Positions 55,825 to 64,000 of a DNA stretch of 64,000 nt are shown here, piece by piece (the first letter of the stretch is position 1; each line of letters begins with the position of its first letter). Source of the stretch: Polaribacter vadi. Lineage in GTDB: Bacteria; Bacteroidota; Bacteroidia; Flavobacteriales; Flavobacteriaceae. Position numbers and translations under genes: made by a program. The notes under the pieces are model-generated. The model saw nothing but the letters and a program-made list of their open reading frames with translations. It was not told where the DNA came from and did not search any database. The stretch spans positions 286,114 through 350,113 of the forward strand of contig NZ_JAHKQL010000015.1 in NCBI RefSeq assembly GCF_018861005.1, given 5' to 3'.

Positions 55825-56146
55825 GGATTAAAAATTAGCGTTTTTTGAGTTTTTAAGTGATTCTCCAACAGGTTACACCACAAGCGAGTTTTTAAATAAT
55901 GATAGGAGCTATGAGATAGCTGCTACACTTATGGAGCTCATAGAAATTCTATAGTCGTCATATTTTACAGATTAACTAAAACGAATAAAATAAAACTCGC
56001 CATTAAATATAATAGGAGTTCTTTTCATCATACAACAGTATTAAAATTAAGGACATATTGCACCGAAATTTAATAGATATTCACTCTAATTTTATGTAGA
56101 CCAAAAATGAAGCAATACAAGCAAAAGACAACTATCTAAAACCAAA
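55825..56146. other. Non-coding stretch between operator and terminator
   Basis: About 320 bp with no open frame of coding character on either strand. It contains a short inverted repeat AGCTAT-GAG-ATAGCT near 55907-55921. Its base composition is slightly less AT-rich than other gaps here. It could be a trace of a lost element, but nothing in it can be identified. Confidence 0.5.
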
Positions 56147-56175
56147 AAAGGTAGTGATTTTTAATCACTACCTTT
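56147..56175 (-). terminator. Rho-independent terminator after the small exported peptide gene
   Basis: Perfect 13-bp arms (AAAGGTAGTGATT and its complement) with a 3-nt loop. On the minus strand the stem ends in TTT and runs on into TTTGGTTTT. It lies 55 bp after the stop at 56230, so it ends the transcript of the 56454 and 56230 genes and isolates the GH29-SusCD operon. Confidence 0.88.
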
Positions 56176-56229
56176 AATATAACTATTCTGCAACGCTATT
56201 AAGTACGTTACAATATTTATTTCATTTTA

Positions 56230-56412
56230 TTAGAACCCAGTTCCAGGATCTGCAGGAACTGATGCAGCTTGCGCCTTTTGTGGATTTAAAATCATATATG
56301 TACCAAGTGCTGTTAATGCTGCATATTTACCGTAATTTCCTATTTTTTTTATAGCATCTTTACGTGAAATTTCTTGTTCTTTATTGTTTGTGTTGTCTAT
56401 ATTTTTATTCAT
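56230..56412 (-). CDS. 60-residue exported peptide, function unknown
   Basis: 60 aa. Polar start MNKNIDNTNNKEQE, then ISRKDAIKKIGNYGKYAALTA: a weak Tat-like Ser-Arg-Lys motif and a hydrophobic segment. ILNPQKAQA follows, an A-x-A cleavage-like site, leaving only about 10 residues (ASVPADPGTGF). It is followed by a strong terminator and preceded by the large T9SS protein gene at 41-bp distance, so it is probably the last gene of that transcript. It is not a recognised family; a secreted short peptide or a membrane-held micro-protein are both possible. The real-gene call rests on the leader-like pattern, operon position and terminator. Confidence 0.7.
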   Translation of the reverse strand: MNKNIDNTNNKEQEISRKDAIKKIGNYGKYAALTALGTYMILNPQKAQAASVPADPGTGF

Positions 56413-56453
56413 AATGTTTTATTTTTTGAGTTCGCTAATATGTTTTTATCTTA

Positions 56454-59132
56454 TTATTCCATAATAATTTTCTTGCTCAAACTTCCTGATGCTGTTTGAA
56501 GCTGAACGATATAAACACCAGTTGCTAATTGTGGTAAAGCAATATCTTTTACTCCATTTGCTTCAAAAGAGCTATTTAACACTTGTTTACCAAGAATATT
56601 ATACAATTTAACTGAAGCATCACCTTGTTGTAAACCAGCAATTCTTAAAGTAGAAGCAGTTGTTTTATATATGCTAATACTATTTAACGTTGCATTATCA
56701 TCTACACTTAAAGCATTAGATTTTGTATGTAAGTAAAAACGACCTACATCATTAAGCGCTTCATCTAATACAACTTTATAAACTGAAGAATCTGTTAATT
56801 CGTTAAATGTATTTGTAACTTTATCTTCTAAATACACTTTTACTCCTTCAGGTATGTTAAGTGCTTCTGATGTAAATGAAAGTTCTTTGCCTGCATCTGC
56901 TTTAATACCTAAAGAAATCACCATATTATCGTAATCTGAATTAGGTAACAATTGTTTCATAAAAGCAACCCCTTCATTGTTAGTTACTAAATGAGAATAA
57001 ATACCAAAAGAAGAAGGAACTCCAGTAAAACTACCAACATCTATACCTTTATCTAAAGATGTTGTTGCGTTTGCACTATATTCTATTTCTGTAATTTTAG
57101 TTAACGTTCCGTCAGAAACTAATACATTTATTTTGGTTGGACTATTCTTATAGAATGTAACCCCTGTTTGATGTGTTTGTAAAGATTTTGGAATTGTAAA
57201 ATTACTACCATTCGAGTTAGCCGCGTTTACAAAAAATCCTTGTCCTGGTGCTATATAATCTGTACCTGCTAAAGGAGAATATCCTGCACCACCTACTTTA
57301 TCATTGTCAAAAACATAGATAAACTCATGTGTATCTGTTAAATTTACTGTGTTTGCAGCTATAACATCACTTGCTAATACATAAGATGAATAAGGGTTAG
57401 CTAATAAATTCCAATTACTTTCATCTTGGTTTATGCTTGTTGTAAATTCTGTAGCATTATATGTTCCTGTAAAAGCGTAATTTGTACCTGCTGTTCTAAG
57501 TAAACTATACCCAGTACCACTCATAAAAGTTGCATCTGAAGCACCAGCTTGCATGTATACCCATGGACCAGTAGCAGTATCTGTACCACCATCATCTGTA
57601 TCTGTATCTAATGCGCCATTTTGGTACATTGCAATTCCTCTGTTATTAGCTTGTCCAGAAGCAATAGAATTAGCAGTAACCCAAGCATCATTATAAATCT
57701 CACCACTTACAGGAGCACCAACTAAGTGCCAATTAGTATCTGAAACACCAACATTATAAGTAATGTCTCCTGATGAGTTACCATCTACAATTAAAGAACC
57801 TCCACTTTCTACTGTTAAAGATCCATCTATTGTTAAATCTTTAGCTTCTGCACCTGTTGTAGAGGAAACTACTACAGTTTGAGATGCTGGAATACTGGTA
57901 TTTATTGCTGCATTTGGCACAACAGAATTCCAGTTATCTATATCAGCCCAATCATTACTATTAGTACCATTAAATACCGTAGTTCCTTGTGGTCCTTGAA
58001 AAGAATCTATAAAGTATTCTAATGAAGGAGAAGGGTTCCCAATATCATTATTAAAAAGCATTAAAATATCATCATACAAATTATCTCCTATGGGTGTTCC
58101 TGTTAAATCTGTATTAGTAATTTCAATTTCATTCCACTTATTTCTATGTAAATAAATTTCGTCTGTTTCTAATTGGTTTGTATTATCTGCAGCATTAGAT
58201 TTTCTGAATCTAAGTAACACAAAAGGAATAATTTCACTATCAGTACAAACAGGATATATTCTAAGCTTTATAGTTGCTGAGGTATAATCAAAATCACCCA
58301 CAGAAAAACGTAAATTATGATTAGCTTGCGCAGACCTTGTTACTTTTGTAACAGTTGCATTTGTATTACCTATTATTGTTGGTGTTGTTTGCTCTTGAGC
58401 ATAAGCTATTCTAAAGGTATTAAAAGTTGCATTTGATTTACCTTCTTCTGCATACCAAGTATTACCTGTTTCTAAATCTGCTGTTGGGTCTGCTAAATAA
58501 GGTGCAATATCAAAAGCACTTCCAGAACCATCATCCACACCTGTAAATTTTAAATCATCAAAATAAATACCATCTAAAGCCGCTACTGGATCTTTAGCTG
58601 GGGCACTTTGTGCAGGCAATATTTGAAAAGCGTCAAATGAATCTACTTGTGTACCTGCATTAGTCTGCCTATTAGTTGGAAAAGGAACCGTATTTGTAAT
58701 TTCTTGCCATCCAGCTACCTTGTTAAAACGTTGTCTTAAATAACTGGAAGCTCCACTAATCCCAATTTCAGAATTAAAAAAACGAATTTCAAACCTTCCA
58801 GATCCACTACTATTTGAACCAGCACTAGGAGAATATATTTTAATAGAATAAGTAAAATCTTTACCTTCAGCTATTGAGAAAGGCAATTTGAATGAGACAT
58901 TACCTGAATTATTAGTACCCAGTGAAATTTGAGAAACTTTAGCGTTTGTATGATCTACAGTATTACCAGAGCTTGTATCTGGATTGTCTACAACATAAGT
59001 AAAACCAGCACCATTGTTGGCTAATGTTTGTATGACATTTTCACAACCATCTATATTATGGACTGTATAAGTTTGAGAAAAAGCATTTACAACTGCAAAA
59101 AGTGTAAATAGAATTAGTAATTTTAATTTCAT
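56454..59132 (-). CDS. Large T9SS-secreted protein with two jelly-roll-like domains
   Basis: 892 aa. Signal peptide ends VNAFSQ (20). Two N-terminal beta-sandwich regions of carbohydrate-binding type follow (about 25-200: FEIRFFNSEIGISG, YFDDLKFTG; about 225-385: LKLRIYPV-like strands, FRKSNAADNTN, WNEIEITN, YFIDSFQG). Then comes NDWADIDNWNSVVP with a short repeat region (SLTVESGGSLIVDG) and a large C-terminal part (WNLLANPYSSYVLASDV, PGQGFFVNAAN) common in secreted flavobacterial proteins. The sorting domain ends GSLSKKIIME. No catalytic motif was found, so a surface glycan-binding role is suggested. It has the operator copy closest to the regulator gene. Confidence 0.85.
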   Translation of the reverse strand: MKLKLLILFTLFAVVNAFSQTYTVHNIDGCENVIQTLANNGAGFTYVVDNPDTSSGNTVDHTNAKVSQISLGTNNSGNVSFKLPFSIAEGKDFTYSIKIYSPSAGSNSSGSGRFEIRFFNSEIGISGASSYLRQRFNKVAGWQEITNTVPFPTNRQTNAGTQVDSFDAFQILPAQSAPAKDPVAALDGIYFDDLKFTGVDDGSGSAFDIAPYLADPTADLETGNTWYAEEGKSNATFNTFRIAYAQEQTTPTIIGNTNATVTKVTRSAQANHNLRFSVGDFDYTSATIKLRIYPVCTDSEIIPFVLLRFRKSNAADNTNQLETDEIYLHRNKWNEIEITNTDLTGTPIGDNLYDDILMLFNNDIGNPSPSLEYFIDSFQGPQGTTVFNGTNSNDWADIDNWNSVVPNAAINTSIPASQTVVVSSTTGAEAKDLTIDGSLTVESGGSLIVDGNSSGDITYNVGVSDTNWHLVGAPVSGEIYNDAWVTANSIASGQANNRGIAMYQNGALDTDTDDGGTDTATGPWVYMQAGASDATFMSGTGYSLLRTAGTNYAFTGTYNATEFTTSINQDESNWNLLANPYSSYVLASDVIAANTVNLTDTHEFIYVFDNDKVGGAGYSPLAGTDYIAPGQGFFVNAANSNGSNFTIPKSLQTHQTGVTFYKNSPTKINVLVSDGTLTKITEIEYSANATTSLDKGIDVGSFTGVPSSFGIYSHLVTNNEGVAFMKQLLPNSDYDNMVISLGIKADAGKELSFTSEALNIPEGVKVYLEDKVTNTFNELTDSSVYKVVLDEALNDVGRFYLHTKSNALSVDDNATLNSISIYKTTASTLRIAGLQQGDASVKLYNILGKQVLNSSFEANGVKDIALPQLATGVYIVQLQTASGSLSKKIIME

Positions 59133-59160
59133 AATTATATTGTTTTAGTTAATAGTGCCT

Positions 59161-59229
59161 CAAAATTAAATTAGAAGCACTTTTAACTATTGCTCAATTG
59201 ACCCATATAATTGCTGAAATCTACTTTTT
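59161..59229 (-). promoter_or_regulatory. HTCS-type operator and promoter of the T9SS protein gene
   Basis: Plus-strand order: CAAAATTA at 59161-59168 (minus-strand TAATTTTG, -7 box), TTGCT at 59190 and 59211 (21 bp apart), CCAT 13 bp after the first, CTACTTTTT at 59221-59229. The box is 29 bp before the ATG at 59132. The site fills the gap between the regulator stop (59240) and this gene. Confidence 0.77.
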
Positions 59230-59239
59230 AAGCGATAAC

Positions 59240-62200
59240 CTAGGGGTTTCGATGTTTTTTAAGATATTCTGATGGTGAAACACCATGTAACTTTTTAAAA
59301 GATGAAGAGAAATAAGAGCTAGATTCTATACCTATTTGATACATTACTTGAGCAACATTATACCCTTTATTACTGCTTAAAAGTTTTGCAGCACGTTGTA
59401 ATCTAAAGTTTCTTATATATACATTTGGTACTTGTCCTGTAAGTTGCTTTAGTCTTCTATAAAAATGAGAGGTACTTAAACCAATTTCTTTAGATAGTTC
59501 TTCTACACCAAAACTAGAATTGGAAAGGTTTTTTTCTATAATTTCTATAATTTTCTCTAAAAACTCTTCGTCTTTAGCAGAAATTTCTATTACATTTTTT
59601 TCTTTAGGTAAATCACTATTTTTCGCAAAATATTCTTTTAAGCGTATACTATTTTCTATAAGCTTACTAACTCTAAGCTCTAAATGTTTAATTGAGAAAG
59701 GCTTGCTAAGATACTCGTCTGCGCCAAATTCTAATCCTTTTACAATATCTTCATTTGCCCCTAATGCAGTTAAGAGTAATACAGGAATGTGACATGTTTT
59801 AGAATCTGACTTTATTTTGTTACACAATTCGAAACCATCCATTTCTGGCATCATTACGTCACTAATAACCAAATCTGGGTTTTTTAATTTAATTTTTTCA
59901 AGACCTTCTAATCCATTGCTAGCTATTGTAACTTCGTATTGATTGCCTAAAGTACTTAATAAGAAATGCTGTACATCTAATTCGTTTTCTACAACAAGAA
60001 TAGAATGTTCTTTCTTTTTATTAGTGTTAGAAAGTTGATCTTCTTCATTAATGACATCACTTGTTAATGGTACCCAGTTCTTTATAAAAGATTTTTTTGA
60101 CTCCTGACTTGTTTTAATATCGAAATCTTTGAGTTCTTTTGATGGTATTTTCACTGTAAACCGCGTTTCTACACCAGGTTTACTTGTTGCTGATATATCG
60201 CCTTCAAGAATATTTACTAAAGATTTACAAAATGCTAAACCAATACCACCACCACTAACATCGCTTTCTGAATTTCCTAATTGATAAAAACGCTCAAAAA
60301 TATTGTTTAACTTTTCTTCTGGGATTCCTTTACCAGAATCAACTACATTTATTTCTATTATTTTCTCATTTCCTTTAAAATGTATTCCAGCTTCTATACT
60401 AATAGTTCCTTGTGAAGGTGTGTTTTTAAAAGCATTAGACAATAAGTTAAAAATGATACGTTCTACTTTTTCTACATCAATAATAATCTCTTCATTTGGT
60501 TGATTAACTTTGTAGAAAAAATTAATATTTTTTTCTAAAGCATAATTTTCAAAAGCTTCTGTTGTTGGGTATATAAAATCGCCTAAGGTATATTTTACCA
60601 ATTTTAAATCTATATAACCTTGTTCTGCTTGACGAAAGGTAATTAGTTGATCTACCAAGCTTAACAACCTTTTTGTGTTTTTTTGGATAATGGCTAAATA
60701 CTTGTTGTTTGAAGAATCTGAGTTTTGCTCCATAACACGTTCTAATGGACCAGCTATTAATGTTAACGGAGTTCTAAACTCATGAGATAAATTAGTGAAA
60801 TATCTAAATTTCCCTTGGTTTACAATTTCGATTCTTTGCTTGTCTAGTTCCTCATATTTTAATCGTTCTTTTAATTTTTGATGTTTTAAGAAATAAAACA
60901 TTACATAAGTAATTGTTGAAATAATTATTATAAAAAACAAAACAAAACTCCAAATATTCTTATACCAAGGAGGTAATACATGCAACTGTAACGTTTTGCT
61001 TTTACCCCAAATTCCATCTCCATTACTTGCTTTTATTTCAAATTTGTAACTTCCTGCAGAAAGATTTGTGTAGGTTATTACTTCTTTGCCTTCTTCAGTT
61101 TCATTCCAAGTATCATTAAAACCCTCTAGTTTATATGCCAGTTTGTTTTTAGATGGTGTAGAGGTATGTTTTGCAACTACATTAAAAGATATAATTTGTG
61201 CTTTTTCACTTATTGAAAATTCATCGGTTTCTGAAATCGATTTTTCAAAAACAACTTTATCTTCGAATTTTTCTCCAATTTTAATAGGGTTATTGTTTAC
61301 AGATAAACCAGATATTAAAATCTCTGGAGGTTGTTTGTTCTCCAAAATTTCTTCTGGTTTAAAAATGGTTAAACCATTTAAACCACCAAAATAAAAATAA
61401 CCCGATTTTCCCTTAAAATAGGCACCTTGTCTAAAGTTGTTTTGAGATATACCATCTCTAACATCATATACATTTACTTCTTCGTTTAACATGTTAAACT
61501 TTACTAACCCCATATCTGTGCTTAACCAAAGCACAGAATCTTTAGATTTTAGAATACCATAAATGGCATCATCTGGCAAAACATTATTCTTTCTAAAATA
61601 TTTTATGTTGTTGGGTTCATTCTTTTTATTAAAAGAAATCTTATTTAAACCACCACCAAATGTTCCTACCCAAAGTGTAGAATCATTTTTATATAAAGAA
61701 AATATATTATCGTAACTTAATTTATACTCATCTGAGTTTTTTGTAAGATAATTGATAACCGTAAATTTATCATCAGTATAAGAGGTTTTTAATAACCCAT
61801 AATTTGTACCAAACCAAAAAATATTATTATCCTGTTTTAAAATGGTTTTTGTTCGATTTAAGCCTAAATCATAAATTGATTCTACATTTAAATTAATTTT
61901 AGATTTGCTTAATTCTTTCCAAGGATTTTTTACAGCCAAAATTTTGTTTCCAGAAAAAATGATTTCATTGGTATCTGTTTCTGAAATTGCCCGAATTGAA
62001 ATTTCTGAGTAAGGTGCGTTATTATGAATAAAATTTACTTTTTTAACCTTATTTGTTTTCGGGTTATAAACCAATACTGAAAAATCGGAACCTACCCATA
62101 TAAATCCGTTTTTGTCTTCAAACAAACATCTTACAAAATCTTTCTCTTGCAATAAATTTTCTACGCCTAAGTTTTTGAAATTTAGGTTATTTACAGTCTT

Positions 62201-63373
62201 TTCATTTACTGATACTGTGCTTCTAAACAAAGGTGTATTGTAGGCAGATAGCCATAAAACGCCTCTTTTATCTTCTAAAATTGCTGTAATTAAATTTCCT
62301 GATAAAGAATTAGGGTCATAAGGATTATCACTATAATTTATAAATTTCTTTTGATGTATATCTAATTTGTTAATTCCTCCTTGAGCTGTACCAATCCATA
62401 AAACATCAAAATCATCTTTATATAATGCATTGATTTGGTTACTGCTAATTCCTAATTTGTTTTTAGAGCTATATTTAAAATGTTGTAAAACATCTTTCTC
62501 TTCATTATATTTATATAAACCATTATTTTTTGTGCCAATCCAAATAACGCCTAAATTATCATTTAGAATATCGGTTACATTTGCTGCCTTATTTAAGTAT
62601 GGTTTAGTAGTTAGTTGATTAAAATCTTTTATGATGTGTAAATCATTATCATCAATAGCTATTTTAAAAACTCCTTTTTCTGTGCCAACCAAAAAGAAAT
62701 CGTTAACCTTACAAATCGTATTTATAGGTGTATTTAGAAATGAATTAAAACCAAGTGTTGAATTTATTTTCTGATTTACGGTATCTAAAACAACTTTTGT
62801 TAAACCTTCTTCTGTAGCAAGAATTAAAGTTTCTTTATTTTTAAAAGTAAAGTCTAATATATTATTTTTAAAATTTGGAGGTAAAAGATTTTTAGATACC
62901 TCAATTACATTTTTTTCTATATCTATAACCTTACATTTATACAATTGATTTTTACCAGAAAACCAAATATTGCCTGTACTATCTTGGGTTATTTTTGTGA
63001 TTAAAAACTTCTCTGTTAAAGGAATTTTAATAAATTTTTCTAAAGAAGAAATGTATAAATCTACTCCTTGATTGGTACCTATCCATAAAATTCCATTTTT
63101 ATCATTGTAAAGTGTAGCTATAAAATTACTACTTAAGGCTTGGTTAGATTTAGATTGTGTAGTATAGGTTTTAAATTGATAACCATCGTACTTTATTAAG
63201 CCATTTGGGGTACCATACCACAAAAAGCCGTATTCATCTTGCTCAATATCACTAATGGTGTTTTGATTAAAACCTTCTTTATTAGAAATTCTTTCAAAGG
63301 TTTGACCAAACGTTATAAAAACATTTAAAAGAAGAAAGTATAAAATGTATAGAGATTTGATGTATTTTATCAT
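59240..63373 (-). CDS. Hybrid two-component system sensor/regulator (HTCS)
   Basis: 1377 aa. Signal peptide (ILYFLLLNVFITFGQ), then a periplasmic sensor made of Reg_prop propeller repeats (about 25-690; e.g. NTISDIEQDEYGFLWYGTPN, GILWIGTNQGVDLY, VLWIGTAQGGINKLD) and a Y_Y_Y domain (about 700-795). One membrane helix lies near 806-829. The cytoplasmic part has HisKA (NLSHEFRTPLTL, His near 864), HATPase (FNLLSNAFKNT, DSGKGIPEEKL, GGGIGLAFCKSL), a receiver (LVVENELDV, VISDVMMPEMDGFE with Asp near 1172) and an AraC-type HTH (LSKEIGLSTSHFYRRLKQ, VAQVMYQIGIESSSYFSSSF). It likely senses a fucan oligosaccharide and activates the promoters with twin TTGCT boxes. Confidence 0.96.
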   Translation of the reverse strand: MIKYIKSLYILYFLLLNVFITFGQTFERISNKEGFNQNTISDIEQDEYGFLWYGTPNGLIKYDGYQFKTYTTQSKSNQALSSNFIATLYNDKNGILWIGTNQGVDLYISSLEKFIKIPLTEKFLITKITQDSTGNIWFSGKNQLYKCKVIDIEKNVIEVSKNLLPPNFKNNILDFTFKNKETLILATEEGLTKVVLDTVNQKINSTLGFNSFLNTPINTICKVNDFFLVGTEKGVFKIAIDDNDLHIIKDFNQLTTKPYLNKAANVTDILNDNLGVIWIGTKNNGLYKYNEEKDVLQHFKYSSKNKLGISSNQINALYKDDFDVLWIGTAQGGINKLDIHQKKFINYSDNPYDPNSLSGNLITAILEDKRGVLWLSAYNTPLFRSTVSVNEKTVNNLNFKNLGVENLLQEKDFVRCLFEDKNGFIWVGSDFSVLVYNPKTNKVKKVNFIHNNAPYSEISIRAISETDTNEIIFSGNKILAVKNPWKELSKSKINLNVESIYDLGLNRTKTILKQDNNIFWFGTNYGLLKTSYTDDKFTVINYLTKNSDEYKLSYDNIFSLYKNDSTLWVGTFGGGLNKISFNKKNEPNNIKYFRKNNVLPDDAIYGILKSKDSVLWLSTDMGLVKFNMLNEEVNVYDVRDGISQNNFRQGAYFKGKSGYFYFGGLNGLTIFKPEEILENKQPPEILISGLSVNNNPIKIGEKFEDKVVFEKSISETDEFSISEKAQIISFNVVAKHTSTPSKNKLAYKLEGFNDTWNETEEGKEVITYTNLSAGSYKFEIKASNGDGIWGKSKTLQLHVLPPWYKNIWSFVLFFIIIISTITYVMFYFLKHQKLKERLKYEELDKQRIEIVNQGKFRYFTNLSHEFRTPLTLIAGPLERVMEQNSDSSNNKYLAIIQKNTKRLLSLVDQLITFRQAEQGYIDLKLVKYTLGDFIYPTTEAFENYALEKNINFFYKVNQPNEEIIIDVEKVERIIFNLLSNAFKNTPSQGTISIEAGIHFKGNEKIIEINVVDSGKGIPEEKLNNIFERFYQLGNSESDVSGGGIGLAFCKSLVNILEGDISATSKPGVETRFTVKIPSKELKDFDIKTSQESKKSFIKNWVPLTSDVINEEDQLSNTNKKKEHSILVVENELDVQHFLLSTLGNQYEVTIASNGLEGLEKIKLKNPDLVISDVMMPEMDGFELCNKIKSDSKTCHIPVLLLTALGANEDIVKGLEFGADEYLSKPFSIKHLELRVSKLIENSIRLKEYFAKNSDLPKEKNVIEISAKDEEFLEKIIEIIEKNLSNSSFGVEELSKEIGLSTSHFYRRLKQLTGQVPNVYIRNFRLQRAAKLLSSNKGYNVAQVMYQIGIESSSYFSSSFKKLHGVSPSEYLKKHRNP

Positions 63374-64000
63374 ATTATCAAAATTAAATTATTTTTTTGT
63401 TATATTTAACAAAAAAAACAGTATTTATTTGTCAATAAGTTCATATTCTTTTTTTGTAATAATTCTGTTTTAATAATAAATATTATATTTCTATTAAAAT
63501 CACTAGAGATATAAATGTATTTTAATTGCGAGTTTTTATCTGATATTAAATTAATACCATTAATAACTTTTATGCAGGTTTCTAATATTAATTGATAATA
63601 GGTAGTATTATTAGAGCCAAAATATTTGAGTAATTTTTTATTTACTTCAAATTCAGTACCTATATTTTCTACAAAATCTCTTAAATAACAACCTGTATCT
63701 GTTATGTAAAATACAAACTCAGTAGCTCCTTTTGGAAAAGTGAAAAGGTACTTCTATACCAATTTCTTTTAAATCTTCTATGTTGAAGAAAGAAGTTAAG
63801 TTCATAGAAATATTACCTGCATTTCTTTCTATCTATTCACATAGCTATAAATAACCTGTAACTTCAGATATTTTTTCTATTTCTAGATCTTATGAAAGTG
63901 TAACTTTTTCATAATTATTATTATTTAATTCAACAAAAATAAAACCAACAATTGCTTTATCAAAAATTTAAAATCTGTAATTTTGTATCTAATTTAAACA
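63374..64000. other. Region upstream of the regulator gene
   Basis: About 630 bp with no intact gene. Most of it is a decayed reading frame on the minus strand (63406-63960). Only about 30 bp separate the end of that frame from the regulator start. I see no confident promoter for the regulator, and no copy of the TTGCT operator. Confidence 0.7.
63406..63960 (-). pseudogene. Decayed gene of unknown family
   Basis: A single coding frame can be followed from about 63960 down to a stop at 63406 if three in-frame stops (63890-63892, 63845-63847, 63833-63835) and one extra base near 63731-63747 are ignored. It reads IVGFIFVELNNNNYEKVTLS, DLEIEKISEVTGYL, MNLTSFFNIEDLKEIGIEVP, then after the frameshift FPKGATEFVFYITDTG, LRDFVENIGTEFEVNKKLL and YIYISSDFNRNIIFIIKTEL. 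The long stop-free last 120 codons and protein-like composition argue for a former gene. The family is not recognised. Some calls could be sequencing errors, but four lesions make real decay likelier. Confidence 0.65.

Noticed and set aside
55860..56140. Possible insertion-sequence remnant between the SusCD operator and the terminator
   Set aside because: Only a short inverted repeat is visible; no transposase-like frame or paired terminal repeats could be shown.
63381..63392. TAATTTTG on the minus strand just before the regulator ATG as its -7 box
   Set aside because: It ends only about 3 nt from the start codon, which would put the transcription start inside the coding sequence.

Overview
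The window is AT-rich DNA from a marine member of the Bacteroidota, most likely Flavobacteriaceae. Evidence: type IX secretion (T9SS) C-terminal sorting domains, SusC/SusD proteins, a hybrid two-component regulator, TAnnTTTG-type promoter boxes, and lipoproteins throughout. Every supported gene is on the minus strand, so transcription runs from high to low coordinates. No tRNA, rRNA, CRISPR array, phage gene or intact insertion sequence was seen.

The gene content is that of a large polysaccharide utilization locus for a sulfated, probably acetylated, fucose-rich polysaccharide (fucoidan / sulfated fucan). It has three tandem GH107-like endo-fucanases, five clear GH29 alpha-L-fucosidases plus one divergent GH29-like protein, one GH95, one GH141-like beta-helix protein, a GH43, a second five-bladed propeller protein, six complete S1 sulfatases plus one cut by the window edge, and three recognisable esterases.

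Layout from right to left: 63406-63960 is a decayed gene. 59240-63373 is the hybrid sensor/regulator. 56454-59132 and 56230-56412 encode a large T9SS-secreted protein and a 60-residue exported peptide, ended by a terminator at 56147-56175. 53914-55716 (GH29) leads into SusC/SusD, a sulfatase, a small Lys-rich protein, an EF-hand esterase, a stand-alone secreted domain, three GH107-like enzymes, a T9SS esterase, a sulfatase and a GH29. A second TonB-dependent receptor (27741-30866) is followed by a DUF285/BspA-like lipoprotein instead of SusD, then an SGNH hydrolase, sulfatases, GH29, GH43, GH95, GH141 and others down to the left edge.

Likely working model: GH107 enzymes and a T9SS esterase act outside the cell. 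Oligosaccharides enter through the two TonB-dependent receptors. Periplasmic or lipid-anchored sulfatases, esterases and exo-fucosidases finish the degradation, and the hybrid sensor detects a breakdown product. Two observations stand out. First, an operator-promoter module (two TTGCT boxes 21 bp apart, a CCAT core, a downstream CTACTTTTT and a -7 box at fixed distance) recurs with identical spacing before three transcription units and in weaker form before a fourth. Second, an unnamed domain of about 200 residues is shared by an esterase, three GH107-like enzymes and a stand-alone secreted protein, all consecutive.
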